Part shown: positions 30,914-40,575 of the stretch, piece after piece
Layout of the letters: each line of letters starts with the position of its first letter
Numbering within the stretch: position 1 is the first letter of the stretch
Source: Paramicrosporidium saccamoebae
Lineage: Eukaryota > Rozellomycota
Assembly: GCA_002794465.1 (NCBI GenBank)
Contig: MTSL01000137.1
Span: 1-64,000 of the forward strand
Direction: 5' to 3'
DNA: 64,000 nucleotides
Program-made: the position numbers and the translations under genes
Notes under the pieces: generated by a model
Seen by the model: the letters and a program-made list of their open reading frames with translations, nothing else
Databases searched by the model: none
What the model was told of the DNA's origin: nothing

Positions 30914-30994
30914 TCATTGATAGGATGAACTCTTTCACCTGAACATGTTCTAAATAGACATCATCATCTCTCGAATGCGAATTGGTTCACCACG
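30914..30994. repeat. Dispersed repeat family 2, copy 3
   Basis: GGATGAACTCTTTCACCTG, TGTTCTAAATAGACATCATC and ATCTCTCGAATGCGAATTGG match the other two copies. Confidence 0.5.
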
Positions 30995-31033
30995 TCCCAA
31001 TTGTTGCCATTAAGTAGCTTTCATTCACTCATA

Positions 31034-31558
31034 TCAGTTTTGCTGTAATGCCCACCATTGCTCCATAAAGTTGTTGGTCTTGAATGAATGTAAGAGTTGA
31101 TCAAGTTCATTCTCAACGGGAGTCATCTGGCGAATGGGTCGACCAGCACAGGCATCTATTAGAGGGCCTAGGACCCTGTTTCCATTGTATTTAGGATAAA
31201 ATGGCGAGATAGGGGAGTTGGAGAAGGTGGGGGGTTGTGAAATGGGTAGAAACATGGGACACGGAACCAGAAATAAAGGATACATTGGGGAGCATATGGG
31301 GGTTGATGACCGAGTGTTCACAAAGGATAATGATGATCGAGGAGCCGTAACCTTTGGAAAGGTGTTCATTAGTGGCAAGTCGTCCTCTGATTCTGAATCA
31401 CAAGATGGTGCTTCATCCTCCCAATCTGAATCGTCGAACAATGAAACATCCTCCCAATCCAATAAACTGTCACTCCAACCCAATATACTATCAGTATCAC
31501 TGTTGCTGTTACCCCAATCTGAATATTCAGCACTGCAACTATTAATGTCGCCAATCAT
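31034..31558 (-). CDS. Acidic, Trp-containing protein of unknown function
   Basis: 174 residues from ATG 31558, which lies only 35 bp from the Rpt4 ATG on the other strand. The N-terminal third is very acidic and Ser-rich, with repeated (S/D)DW-type motifs (YSDWGNSN, LLDWEDVSLFDDSDWEDE). The middle is Pro/Ser/Phe-rich. The last 50 residues look folded or ligand-like (LGPLIDACAGRPI, ELDQLLHSFKTNNFMEQWW). I do not recognise it. The spacing suggests a shared bidirectional promoter with Rpt4. The plus-strand frame over the same DNA (31218-31649) is a shadow. Confidence 0.5.
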   Translation of the reverse strand: MIGDINSCSAEYSDWGNSNSDTDSILGWSDSLLDWEDVSLFDDSDWEDEAPSCDSESEDDLPLMNTFPKVTAPRSSLSFVNTRSSTPICSPMYPLFLVPCPMFLPISQPPTFSNSPISPFYPKYNGNRVLGPLIDACAGRPIRQMTPVENELDQLLHSFKTNNFMEQWWALQQN

Positions 31559-31593
31559 GCAGTCGAAAAATAAAACATTTTATTTTCGTAAGG

Positions 31594-32840
31594 ATGGCGA
31601 CAGTGGAGACGGCAAAGGTACCGGTGGCCGTGCATGCAGGTGGGGATGAACGTCGAGCCAAGGCCATGGAGGAGCACCGTCGGTTGGTAAAGGAGCACCG
31701 TGACAAGGAGAACAAATTACGCGACCGTACTATTTGATGTGGTGACTAATGGTAGTGCGTCTGTCCATCCGCGAGTTTGAGAGCAAATACGATAAGAGTG
31801 AGAATGAAATTAAGGCATTACAGTCCGTGGGACAGATTATTGGAGAGGTGCTGAAACAACTGGACGCAGACCGTTTCATTATTAAAAGCAGCAATGGACC
31901 GCGTTACATTGTGGGCTGTCGGTCGAGGCTGGATAAGACAAAGCTGGTTCAAGGCACACGAGTGGCACTGGACATGACAACACTGACCATTATGCGTCGG
32001 CTGCCGCGAGAGGTGGATCCGTTGGTGCATAACATGTCGATGGAGGATCCGGGAGACGTGAGCTTTGAGGGGATTGGTGGATTGAGTGACCAAATCAGGG
32101 AACTTCGCGAGGTCATTGAGCTGCCTCTGCTGAATCCGGAACTATTTGCACGAGTTGGTGTGCGTGCTCCCAAAGGTGTTCTATTGTATGGACCACCGGG
32201 TACAGGAAAGACACTCCTGGCCCGTGCTGTTGCCGCCACCCTTGACATTAATTTCCTAAAGGTTGTGTCGTCAGCCATTGTGGACAAGTACATTGGCGAA
32301 TCAGCACGCATTATCCGCGAAATGTTTGCCTATGCTCGTGACCATTCGCCGTGTATTATCTTTATGGATGAGATTGACGCTATTGGCGGACGACGATTCT
32401 CAGAGGGCAATTCAAGCGATCGCGAGGTACAGCGTACGCTCATGGAGCTGCTCAATCAGATGGACGGCTTTGACGAATTGGGTCAAGTTAAACTCATTAT
32501 GGCCACCAATCGTCCTGACACTCTGGATCCCGCTCTGTTGCGGCCTGGCCGACTTGATCGTAAAATTGAGATTCCTCTGCCCAATGACCAGGGACGGCTG
32601 GACATTTTGAAGATTCACTCCACCACCCTTTCTCGCGAGGGCGATCTAGATCTGGATGCCATTGTCAAGTTGTCTGACGGCTTCAATGGTGCCGATCTTC
32701 GAAATGTGTGCACGGAGGCTGGAATGTTTGCCATCCGTGAGGAACGCGACCACGTCGTCCAAGAAGATCTCATGAAGGCGGTTCGGAAGTTGGGAGAGGC
32801 CAAGAAGCTTGAGACTAAGCTGGAATATGACAAAGTGTAA
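31594..32840 (+). CDS. RPT4: 26S proteasome regulatory ATPase Rpt4 (two exons)
   Basis: Rpt4/PSMC6 is one of six AAA+ ATPases of the 19S particle that unfold substrates. Exon 1 (31594-31726) gives the charged coiled-coil start (MATVETAKV, then [17 protein letters not shown]). A 29-nt intron (31727-31755) leads to [16 protein letters not shown]. Downstream are the OB region ([11 protein letters not shown]), Walker A GPPGTGKT, Walker [13 protein letters not shown], the second region of homology [14 protein letters not shown] and the end [11 protein letters not shown]. The 405-residue length fits. The FEGIGGL and VDPLVHNMS segments assign it to Rpt4 rather than other Rpt subunits. Confidence 0.96.
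31727..31755 (+). other. Intron, 29 nt (RPT4)
   Basis: Starts GTACTA, ends TGGTAG, with TGACTAAT as a branch-like site. It joins NKLRD to the coiled-coil end in the right frame. Confidence 0.9.
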
Positions 32841-32972
32841 CGGCATATTTGGACTATATTGAATCAAATGGGCTTGAGTTGAGTATTCATTCGTCCAGTT
32901 TAATAAATAATAGTTCTGGGTGTAAATCTGAGCAGGGAGACTCCGTTAAGCGTTGTTCATAAAGGGTGTATT

Positions 32973-33119
32973 GAAGTAGTGGACCGGTTTGCTAAAGGGC
33001 GCGTTGAGTGGATCGGTTTGCTAAAGGGAACGTTGAGTGGATCGGTCTGTTAAAGGGCGCGTGGAGTGGATTGGTCTGTTAAAGGGCGCGTTGAGTGGAT
33101 TGGTTTGCTAAAGTGTGTG
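32973..33119. repeat. 29-bp minisatellite, five units
   Basis: Units starting GGA(C/T)(C/T)GGT at 32981, 33010, 33039, 33068 and 33097 are spaced exactly 29 bp and read TTGCTAAAGGGCGCGTTGAG or close. The unit resembles GAGTGGATCGCTTTGCTGGG in dispersed repeat family 1. The rest of the 600-bp gap after Rpt4 shows nothing. Confidence 0.85.
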
Positions 33120-33437
33120 GCACCTTTCATAGATGAGTGGCCACTTTCAATGCACTGGATTATTAGATTGCATAAATATCTGGGCTGGGGCCGCCAATAA
33201 GCAGAGATTATCCAACAGAGTGTGCTCCATTGATGACCAGACATCCTCAGCAAGGCTAACCTAATTTGTGGGATGGCGATCCCAATCATAAGCCTTTTGT
33301 CCCTGGGCCATGCTGTGAAACAGTACAACTACAGGCTAGGAGCTCCAATAAAGGGGACTTTACTCGTCACCTCGCACATACATACGGCACAGTTAACCGC
33401 TAATATCGCCACTAAATCTTGACATTTCATCTCGCCA

Positions 33438-34520
33438 TTACAGAGCGGGAGCGGCAAATGTGATAGACTCGGCGTCGATGGTGTACCAGGTGTAAAAGGT
33501 TCGAATAAACTGCATTCCCAGCAGCCAGACTGCCACCCCATCCACAAACATGTCTTTCCCGATGATGTAGAATTCGCATGGCTCTGGAAAGGCTTTGATG
33601 TAACGATTGTAAGGAATGCTGACAGACCCTTGACTGGTGGCAAAGAACAAGTTTGGCTTGGAAGGAGCCACCAGACACGGGATGGTATAATGGTCCTCAT
33701 CTCCCACCGGCACAACTGTAGCTCCCAAAAGGGCAGCCATCGCTGCTCCTGCTGCCTTTGGAATGTAAATCAAATTAGTATCAGTGGTGAGAATGGCCTG
33801 GCCTGTGCCTCCCGTAGGAATGATTCCAACCGAAAAGTTTAGCAGTTCAAAGTTCCAGGTCCCGTCCTTTTTCCACACGGGTACATTCGACACAATCACC
33901 GATGTGTACAGACTGGTGGCAGGGGCCGTGGTTTGGTCTCCTGTTGACATGTCTGCTGCCGGCTGATCATACACGCGGATGCCAAATTGGTTGACCGGCA
34001 CTGAAGCTACTGTCATGCGATAGATTGCCGGATTGAGGAGTGATCGAGTCACTGCATTGCTGTTGGCCAATCCCATTCCGAATACTCCAATCACCGATCC
34101 CGGCACATAGGACGGCGGAAAGGACATGTTGAGCACCCGTAATGCATTCACAAAGTTCAAATCTATCACAGTTGAAAAGAGTGAACCCATGATGGTCATT
34201 GGTTGGGTTGTGTTAGTTCCAAGGGCATACAAGTCATCCTGTCGCACCACCCGCTGCTGTCCATCGCTCGATGCGGTAAAATAATTGTTTCCATTATAGC
34301 GCTCATTGCTTGCAATGGCGAGACAACTGTCGGTCATACACAATGAGGAGGCTATAAACGTGTACGGCAGAGATAGCGAGAGACGCAATAGCAACGTATT
34401 AGGTCCAGCAGTCAATTTGACATTGAGCAGAAGATCAGTCGATCGGACCAAATTAATGATATTGCTACTTCCAAAGACACCCAGTAGCCAGGTTGCGTGG
34501 AGTAGGCGTCTTGCAATCAT
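33438..34520 (-). CDS. Secreted aspartic-protease-fold protein lacking catalytic motifs
   Basis: The 360-residue protein has a signal peptide-like start (ARRLLHATWLLGVFGSS) and the pepsin fold read from landmarks. The second-lobe core AILTTDTNLIYIPKAAG stands where AI-DTGTS-L-LP is usual. The end WLLGMQFIRTFYTWYTID matches WILGD-FLR-YY--FD. In the first lobe the DTGSS-LWVPS site is replaced by LSLPYTFIASSLC, so the first catalytic Asp is gone, and the second site reads DTN, not DTG. FGMG-GLAN resembles G(L/F)G. It is therefore probably a pseudoprotease that might bind peptides or inhibit others. It is convergent with the minisatellite region and divergent from the NDUFA8-like gene. Confidence 0.75.
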   Translation of the reverse strand: MIARRLLHATWLLGVFGSSNIINLVRSTDLLLNVKLTAGPNTLLLRLSLSLPYTFIASSLCMTDSCLAIASNERYNGNNYFTASSDGQQRVVRQDDLYALGTNTTQPMTIMGSLFSTVIDLNFVNALRVLNMSFPPSYVPGSVIGVFGMGLANSNAVTRSLLNPAIYRMTVASVPVNQFGIRVYDQPAADMSTGDQTTAPATSLYTSVIVSNVPVWKKDGTWNFELLNFSVGIIPTGGTGQAILTTDTNLIYIPKAAGAAMAALLGATVVPVGDEDHYTIPCLVAPSKPNLFFATSQGSVSIPYNRYIKAFPEPCEFYIIGKDMFVDGVAVWLLGMQFIRTFYTWYTIDAESITFAAPAL

Positions 34521-34622
34521 TATCTGATGCTAGAGATGCACGGCAACTTTATTAGGGACGCTATTTATCTGTGTATGGACAGGCACAACAAAAATCAAAT
34601 AACGAAATTGTATTATGCATAA

Positions 34623-35088
34623 ATGTCAACTCCGAATGTAATTCCCTCCACATCGGCCCCATTGCTTGCTTCCTCATTCATTCTGGAGCAGGATTGCCGT
34701 GGGACAAATGATGCGTACATTCTCTGTCGCAATGCTAATGACGACCCTGCTGTCTGCGAGACACTTGCGCATGCCGTGCTGGAATGCACCCGACGGTCAC
34801 TTGACCGAGTAGCGGCATCGCCCTGCAGGACGCTGTTTGAGCGTTTCTGGCGTTGTTTGGATGTCAACAACCAGGATTTCATATATTGTCGTCCGGAAGA
34901 GTTTTCATTTGAAGCATGCACCAAGTTGCATTTGGTATATCATGGGAGAAGCTTATTGTTAGGGTGTCCACAAGAAATTATGGAAAGGACGAGGTCCAGA
35001 GGAGGGACTCAAGACGGAAGGAGAACGACCAGAGCTAGAGAGCTGGAGGTATCAGATGCATGTACTGGCTAATAAAAATAACCCATAG
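34623..35088 (+). CDS. Complex I subunit NDUFA8-like (CHCH protein)
   Basis: NDUFA8 is a twin CX9C-type subunit of mitochondrial complex I on the intermembrane side. The protein reads SAPLLASSF, then CRGTNDAYILCR, AVCETLAHAVLEC, CRTLFERFWRCLD, YCRPEEFSFEACTKL. The Cys spacing and the FWRCLD segment (E-Y-W-x-C-x-D in the family) match NDUFA8. The unspliced frame ends at 35072. A likely 28-nt intron (34935-34962, GTATAT to TGTTAG) gives instead a tail GVHKKLWKGRG and a stop at 35088, closer to the family's basic tail. If right, the organism retains a respiratory complex I. Confidence 0.72.
34935..34962 (+). other. Possible intron, 28 nt (NDUFA8-like)
   Basis: Starts GTATAT, ends TTGTTAG. Splicing changes only the last 40-odd residues; the unspliced frame is also open. 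Chosen on length, GTA donor and tail composition. Confidence 0.45.
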
Positions 35089-35293
35089 GATTTGTGTGAT
35101 AATCATTGAAAGTTCTGCATAGGGTCATCCGTAGCCGTAGCCACGACTGGATTTTCAGTTCGTAACCACGAGATCCCGACTGGATTTTCAATCCTAAGCC
35201 TAAGAGTCGACTTTGAGTGCAATATTTTTAATACCTAATTAAATCTTTCAGCCTATCTCTAGCAATAAAAGTGTCAAATGTCCACAGCCCTGG

Positions 35294-36814
35294 ATGATAT
35301 GGCTCTGGCTGGGATATTGTACAGCAATTTTTGTGCGATTCACGCCCCAAAACTTGCCTAGAAAGCATGATTATTCCACAATCAACACCATCTTTAGGAT
35401 ATTTGACATTACGCTACCAAATGTAGATGTGGTAGCCCGACTGTTGAGCTTGTCGGAATATGATTTTGGCCCTCATTACTATTGTTACGCTGAACCTTCT
35501 GAGCGGATCGATCTGCTATTGCCATATGGTCAAGATAGAAGGCTACATGGAAATGTTTTCCATATTATAAAGCTGCTTAGCAATCCAAGCCTGGCTGAAG
35601 CCCTGTTTGTGGACTACCATGGCGATATTTATCCTCGTGGCCGAAGAGATGCCTTTTTCTTTCCAATTCTGTACTTTCGGGATATAAAGCTCCAGCGACG
35701 GCTCCTTGAATTGCTACTGGCAAAGGAGATCTGTTGGTTGGAATGGTTGAGAGATCTGGTTAGATGTTTGCCGGAGAGTGAGGTGCGCTGGCTGTTTGGC
35801 CGTCTCAGGGAGCAAATGGTGCCAGAAATTATGGTTATATTCATGACTTTGCCGTACGGGGTAGAACTATTTGACAGCTACTTGGCCGCAGCCAGCACTG
35901 ATGAGACGGATCAGTTGATTGCAGATGCCATTGGGATGATGAGTAGTTTGTATAATAATTCGGTACCAAATCGATTACTTTCTGGGATGACAATTCCAGC
36001 CATGATTGACAGTATGCTCCGCATAGCCCCCACTCGACACGATTGCTCGTTTTGGGGCACTCTGGGCAGTCTACTTCTTTGTCATCCGCAAAACGACCAA
36101 ATTGCCTGGTACTTGAAGCATTTGCGCAATGGCCATCCATTCATTACAAGAAAACTGGTGGGACTGTATTTGAGAGAATCCCATGATGATAAGGAATGTG
36201 GTGTGAATGTTTATGACGAGAGTGGTTATTATGAGAGCGGTTATGATGAGAGTACTCGTGATGCGCACCCCACCCTATACCACGATGAAACTATCATCTC
36301 GCACTTTTCCCGAATCAACTTGCCAGGCTGGTTTGGGGTGTGGGAGGAACGCAGGATAACGTGGCTACGGGAGAGCCCACTAGTTCCACTAATTACAAAG
36401 ACCGTTATTCGTGAGAGTGAGGCGGTAAAGCGTATCCTGAATTGGGCTGAAAAGGATATACTTCCGTTGAATGTGTCAGTGAAAGGGGCGGGCGGGGCAG
36501 TCGCGCCGATTTCCGACGTGATGATTGAATGGATGAAACAATCCATGGCTCTATTGCCCGTCGATTTAGACGAACTATCCGCCACGATTATGGGCCTTCT
36601 GACGGCATGGCCCTATTTGCTCGCTGAACGTCGAAAGGTTGACATGTCGTGTCTTTTCAAATTGCGTCCATCAACCAGTTGGGAAGCCTTTCTCTGCCTC
36701 GATGAGCGATTGCTGACGATGGCCGCGAAGATGGGATTGTCGCTTTACTTTACACTGTCCGATCTGCGACTGCTCACTGATTCGTCCTGTACAGTTCTGT
36801 CAACGCATGTTTAG
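35294..36814 (+). CDS. Secreted WPYL/LPLNW-family protein, member C
   Basis: 506 residues from ATG 35294, which opens a short hydrophobic signal-like stretch (MIWLWLGYCTAIFVRF). Family landmarks are FTPQNL, NTIFRIFDI, a YAEPSER segment, a conserved middle with TWLRESPLVP, ILPLNVSVKG, AWPYLLAERRKVDMSCLF, and FTLSDLRLLTDSS. It is much more diverged from A and B than they are from each other. An in-frame tandem repeat YDESGYYESGYDES (36210-36255) is inserted before TWLRESP. It is immediately upstream of member D on the same strand, 115 bp apart. Confidence 0.75.
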   Translation: MIWLWLGYCTAIFVRFTPQNLPRKHDYSTINTIFRIFDITLPNVDVVARLLSLSEYDFGPHYYCYAEPSERIDLLLPYGQDRRLHGNVFHIIKLLSNPSLAEALFVDYHGDIYPRGRRDAFFFPILYFRDIKLQRRLLELLLAKEICWLEWLRDLVRCLPESEVRWLFGRLREQMVPEIMVIFMTLPYGVELFDSYLAAASTDETDQLIADAIGMMSSLYNNSVPNRLLSGMTIPAMIDSMLRIAPTRHDCSFWGTLGSLLLCHPQNDQIAWYLKHLRNGHPFITRKLVGLYLRESHDDKECGVNVYDESGYYESGYDESTRDAHPTLYHDETIISHFSRINLPGWFGVWEERRITWLRESPLVPLITKTVIRESEAVKRILNWAEKDILPLNVSVKGAGGAVAPISDVMIEWMKQSMALLPVDLDELSATIMGLLTAWPYLLAERRKVDMSCLFKLRPSTSWEAFLCLDERLLTMAAKMGLSLYFTLSDLRLLTDSSCTVLSTHV

Positions 36815-36929
36815 CCCATCCAAAATAAAAACAAGTTCATACATCATGTGATTATGTCTCGAAGGAAGCGGTGCTGAAAGTGTAAGATGATGAGATAGCA
36901 TCGGATCTAGACTGCACCAGCCGGGGGTA

Positions 36930-38282
36930 ATGAAAATACTGCTTTTGCTCTTGGGACCTGTAGTGTGCTTTCAAATAATCACCACCCCCCACGAATTGAC
37001 GAGACGGCATCATGAAGCAACTGTTGATGCCATATTTGACAGTTTTATGATAACTAAGCACACAGTACACGCGATACATAGTTTGCTATTATATCGCCTC
37101 TATGATTTCACAAGACACTACTGGAGGCCTGAGTCGACGGAGCGTGCAAAGGCACTGGCTGCCCTGTTTGCCTACCCAGTGCTGCATAAAACGCTACTGG
37201 CACCAGGAAAGCTGCGATGCAATATGTTAATAGCGCAATACACTCCACTAGACTATACGGGGAATTTGCTGGCAGACATTGTCGTGCCAGGAGCGCCGCT
37301 ACCAGTGTTGATTGCTCAAATCCCCCGAATAGAGTCTTTGTATTGGATGAACCAGTTGGTTTCCAGACAGCAGTCGAGGGCTGGAGTAATGGTATTAAGT
37401 ATACTTTTTAGAAAAGTTATGCTCCCGGAGATGTTTACCTTATTGTTGAAGTACTTTCTGGATGAGCAAGCCATTCACAACTTTTATGTGCAAGGAGATG
37501 AAATTCGAGCCGCAATCGCAATGACGGCGCTCAGGCAGACAAACAATTACAGGCGTATGGATTTAAAGCTTGTTGGAGTAGATATTCCGACGAATCCGAT
37601 GGAGATGTTTGATCATTTTTATCCCCTTTCGGAAGCTCGCACTGATCTTCCATTCTATGGATTGTTAGCCACTCTGTTGACCGAGTTTTGTGATCCGGAG
37701 AGGCTTTATAGGCTACTGAGTGTCGGTCGACGCTATCTGACGCCGTTTAGTATGCGGTTACTATTCCACAAGTATAGCCAGGTGTCCAGGTTACAGTCGT
37801 GGTTCCCTCAGAGGGCCAGATTACCACTACGGGCCAGCCACGAGCGATATCTTCGGTCGGGGGTATTGCGTCTGTATCAATACCGGGAGAAAATGGTGCC
37901 TTCTGAGAGGTTGGCAGATTTACTCCTACATGGGGGACATTCAGGCAGCCTGCCGCTCAATTGGAGCTTTGATCGTTCAATTGTGCACACGTGGCGATGG
38001 CCTCGAGTGGTGGAAGTGGTTGCATATTGGCCCTATCTTTTAGCTGAGAATGAGCGGATGGATCTAGCATGGCTCTTTGGCAATGAGGAAATGGATTGGA
38101 AAACGTTTTTAAATAGGATCAGCAGCATTGAAGGGCCACAAGTGGCCATGGAAGTACACGTCGTGTTGAGTAATCTCCGCATTCCCGAACACTTTAGTCT
38201 AAGGGAAGTGCGCAGACTGGTGGATATGAACCCGATCAATTGTGAAACGACTATGGATGACGGTGAGAGAGCGGGGTGGTGA
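36930..38282 (+). CDS. Secreted WPYL/LPLNW-family protein, member D
   Basis: 450 residues from ATG 36930. It has a clear signal peptide (MKILLLLLGPVVCF) followed by the family start ITTPHELTRR, DAIFDSFMITK and STERAKALAAL. Later it reads LPLNWSFDR, YWPYLLAENERMDLAWLFGNEEMDWK and FSLREVRRLVDMN. The TWLR-SP segment is degraded (LQSWFPQRARLP). It is intronless, basic (many Arg), and has no recognised domain. The stop at 38280 lies at the edge of a GAGACAGC microsatellite. Confidence 0.75.
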   Translation: MKILLLLLGPVVCFQIITTPHELTRRHHEATVDAIFDSFMITKHTVHAIHSLLLYRLYDFTRHYWRPESTERAKALAALFAYPVLHKTLLAPGKLRCNMLIAQYTPLDYTGNLLADIVVPGAPLPVLIAQIPRIESLYWMNQLVSRQQSRAGVMVLSILFRKVMLPEMFTLLLKYFLDEQAIHNFYVQGDEIRAAIAMTALRQTNNYRRMDLKLVGVDIPTNPMEMFDHFYPLSEARTDLPFYGLLATLLTEFCDPERLYRLLSVGRRYLTPFSMRLLFHKYSQVSRLQSWFPQRARLPLRASHERYLRSGVLRLYQYREKMVPSERLADLLLHGGHSGSLPLNWSFDRSIVHTWRWPRVVEVVAYWPYLLAENERMDLAWLFGNEEMDWKTFLNRISSIEGPQVAMEVHVVLSNLRIPEHFSLREVRRLVDMNPINCETTMDDGERAGW

Positions 38283-38325
38283 GACAGCGAGACAGTGAGA
38301 CAGCGAGACATTGGGATGGTGAGAC
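38279..38325. repeat. GAGACAGC microsatellite
   Basis: Imperfect GAGACAGCGAGACAGT units follow directly after the member D stop codon. Confidence 0.7.
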
Positions 38326-38599
38326 GACTGAAATAATCGTTCCCAATGTACCTATGGTGTAATTGTAGCATCCATTGACCTAGTGATCTGTCAATGAGAC
38401 TATGTATTAGAATCAGTGAATCCTTTGTTAGTCCTGATCGTAGGGTTGAAAATAGTGATCCTAATCCATTAGCGATAGATCTATTATTTAACATTGACTC
38501 TATTGTTTGTCTGCAGCAACTCTTATGCCTATACTAAGCGCACTCATTACTCACTCGGGAAGATTAACATTAAACTCTTTCTACAATTAATCCCTAGCT

Positions 38600-40231
38600 T
38601 TACAGCCACTTGCTCATATAAGGTCCATCAGTGTCATAGCCCAGTTTTCTATAATAATGCCGCGTGCCAACTCCGGCAATGACAACCAACTTTGGAGAGG
38701 AATGCTCCAATCGGGCAATACGTTCAGCTTCCTCCATCAAAAGAGTGCCAAAGCCCTGATGTTGGAATTTGGTGGGATCGCGGGAATGCACAGGAACAAC
38801 GCTACCATAGACGTGCAATTCGCGAACAATGGAGGCATCTTTGGTTTCAGGACGGATGGAGGAGGAACATTTACGCAGTCTTAGTAATCCAACGAGAATG
38901 TCCTGTTGGGGATCTTCATAGGAGAGAAAGGTCTCCCATCCGCCATTGGCCATGTAGTCTCTGCGGACAAGCTCAACCTGATCGGGACGCACTTTATGAT
39001 GGACCTCTTGGATGCCAACTTCGCGGGTACGCACATCCCGACATCGCAGTCCATAATCCACCATGCGGGCCAAGACTAGTTCGCGCAGATTTCCATGTTC
39101 CACCCCGGAAGAGACAAGCGGCATGGGAATGTCCCGCTGTACTCGATAAACACGGGTCCAGGGGGGAACCATGGCCAGCACTTTTGCCAACAACTCTACA
39201 AGCAAATCGGGCGGATAGCTACGATAACGCTTTGTCTTCCATAGCTCATACAAACCGGTGCCACGGATAACGAGGGTGGGATAAATCTTGAGACCATCGG
39301 AACGAAAGGCGGGATTTTCAAAGTATTCCCGGAATTGATGCAAATCGCGCTCAAATCCAACATTGGGCAGATCGGGCATCATATGAGCCACCACCTTGAA
39401 GCCGCAGTCTTTGGCCATTTGAAAGGTCTCAGTGACAGCCTGCACTGTGTGGCCACGGTTGGTATCACGTGCCACGTCTTCATAGACAGATTGGACCCCA
39501 ATCTCCAGTCGCGTGCAGCCGTAGCGCAGCATTTGGCCCAAGTGTGACTGTAGACAATAATCAGGACGCGTTTCAATAGTGATTCCAACGCATTTTATGG
39601 GAGATTGTTCGCTGAATTGCACCGCCTCATCCACTGTGGTACTTTTATAGCCGGAAAGAGCATCATGCAGGCGACGGATAAACCAATCGCGATATTCTTC
39701 ACTGAGCGCCATAAATGTGCCGCCCATCACAATGTATTCCACTTTATCCACGGCATGGCCCAAAGCAGTTAGTTGGTCCAATCGCGATCTTGCCTGTTCA
39801 TATGGGTCGTATCGGCCCCGGATGGCCCTCATGCTGGTTGGCTCATAGCCTGTGTAGCTCTGTGTAGAATATTCAAAGTCTGAATCTGGACCGCCTGGAC
39901 AATACACGCAAATGTTTCCTGTCAGCGCAATGTGTGGACAACGATGTGGCTTGCACATCACTGCTACAATCGCCACTCCCGAAGCTGTGCGGACCGGCTT
40001 GGCACGCACATAAGGCAGCAGTTGGGCTCGATGTGCAGGCGGGATGGCCGCTATAATGTCCACAAGTTTCGGTTGCGTCGTCAGTCCGTATTTGGACGCT
40101 ATCCGGCCCTTTACTCCCGTCAGGGTCACTTCCTTTCCGTTCTGCAACTGGGATAACAGTTCTGATACAATCTCGCTGCATGCCTGAAGCATACGTTCTC
40201 CCGTCTCGGTTGAGGAAGGCATAGACATCAT
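38600..40231 (-). CDS. ELP3: Elongator complex subunit Elp3 (tRNA U34 modification)
   Basis: Elp3 uses radical SAM chemistry and an acetyl-CoA site to make the 5-carboxymethyl group on tRNA wobble uridine. The 543-residue length is typical. The N-terminal tRNA-binding part is followed by the iron-sulphur Cys set at about 98, 108 and 111 ([17 protein letters not shown]). The core has [21 protein letters not shown] and RLEIGVQS. The C-terminal GNAT acetyltransferase domain shows [15 protein letters not shown] and YRKLGY. It is intronless and starts at ATG 40231. Confidence 0.98.
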   Translation of the reverse strand: MMSMPSSTETGERMLQACSEIVSELLSQLQNGKEVTLTGVKGRIASKYGLTTQPKLVDIIAAIPPAHRAQLLPYVRAKPVRTASGVAIVAVMCKPHRCPHIALTGNICVYCPGGPDSDFEYSTQSYTGYEPTSMRAIRGRYDPYEQARSRLDQLTALGHAVDKVEYIVMGGTFMALSEEYRDWFIRRLHDALSGYKSTTVDEAVQFSEQSPIKCVGITIETRPDYCLQSHLGQMLRYGCTRLEIGVQSVYEDVARDTNRGHTVQAVTETFQMAKDCGFKVVAHMMPDLPNVGFERDLHQFREYFENPAFRSDGLKIYPTLVIRGTGLYELWKTKRYRSYPPDLLVELLAKVLAMVPPWTRVYRVQRDIPMPLVSSGVEHGNLRELVLARMVDYGLRCRDVRTREVGIQEVHHKVRPDQVELVRRDYMANGGWETFLSYEDPQQDILVGLLRLRKCSSSIRPETKDASIVRELHVYGSVVPVHSRDPTKFQHQGFGTLLMEEAERIARLEHSSPKLVVIAGVGTRHYYRKLGYDTDGPYMSKWL

Positions 40232-40408
40232 CCTGGCTCGACCGGGGCATCAACTGAGGACAAAGAAGTAAATTCAGAACTGTGGATCAGGGATCTGTTA
40301 TGCAATATCCATTCATGATTGGCAGTCCTACAATTTGGTGTGTTGGGAACGGTAGTCTATGTGCTATATATGGTAGTAAATAAATACCCTCGTATATTAA
40401 AAGGACCT

Positions 40409-40421
40409 GTTAAACAGTACC
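40409..40421 (+). repeat. Solo GTTAAACAGTACC motif of dispersed repeat family 1
   Basis: The motif also found at 3837, 8098 and 21785 appears here in the 340-bp Elp3/PGK gap. The rest of that gap shows no gene; an open frame at 40319-40507 runs through the repeat and looks accidental. Confidence 0.55.
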
Positions 40422-40575
40422 AACTTATTGGTGAATCCGACCCCGATAGCGAACTCACAGCCCAGTCTGATTATATTAAGAATGGCACCTATAAGGAAGC
40501 CATATAATTTAATAAAAGGTAGCTGCTCGCCCATCAACAGGACCCTTACCTCGCATTTCACGTCTCATTGGTCGA

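Noticed and set aside
40319-40507. Open frame of 62 codons before PGK
   Set aside because: It runs through a family-1 repeat remnant and its start is not an ATG in good context. No similarity.
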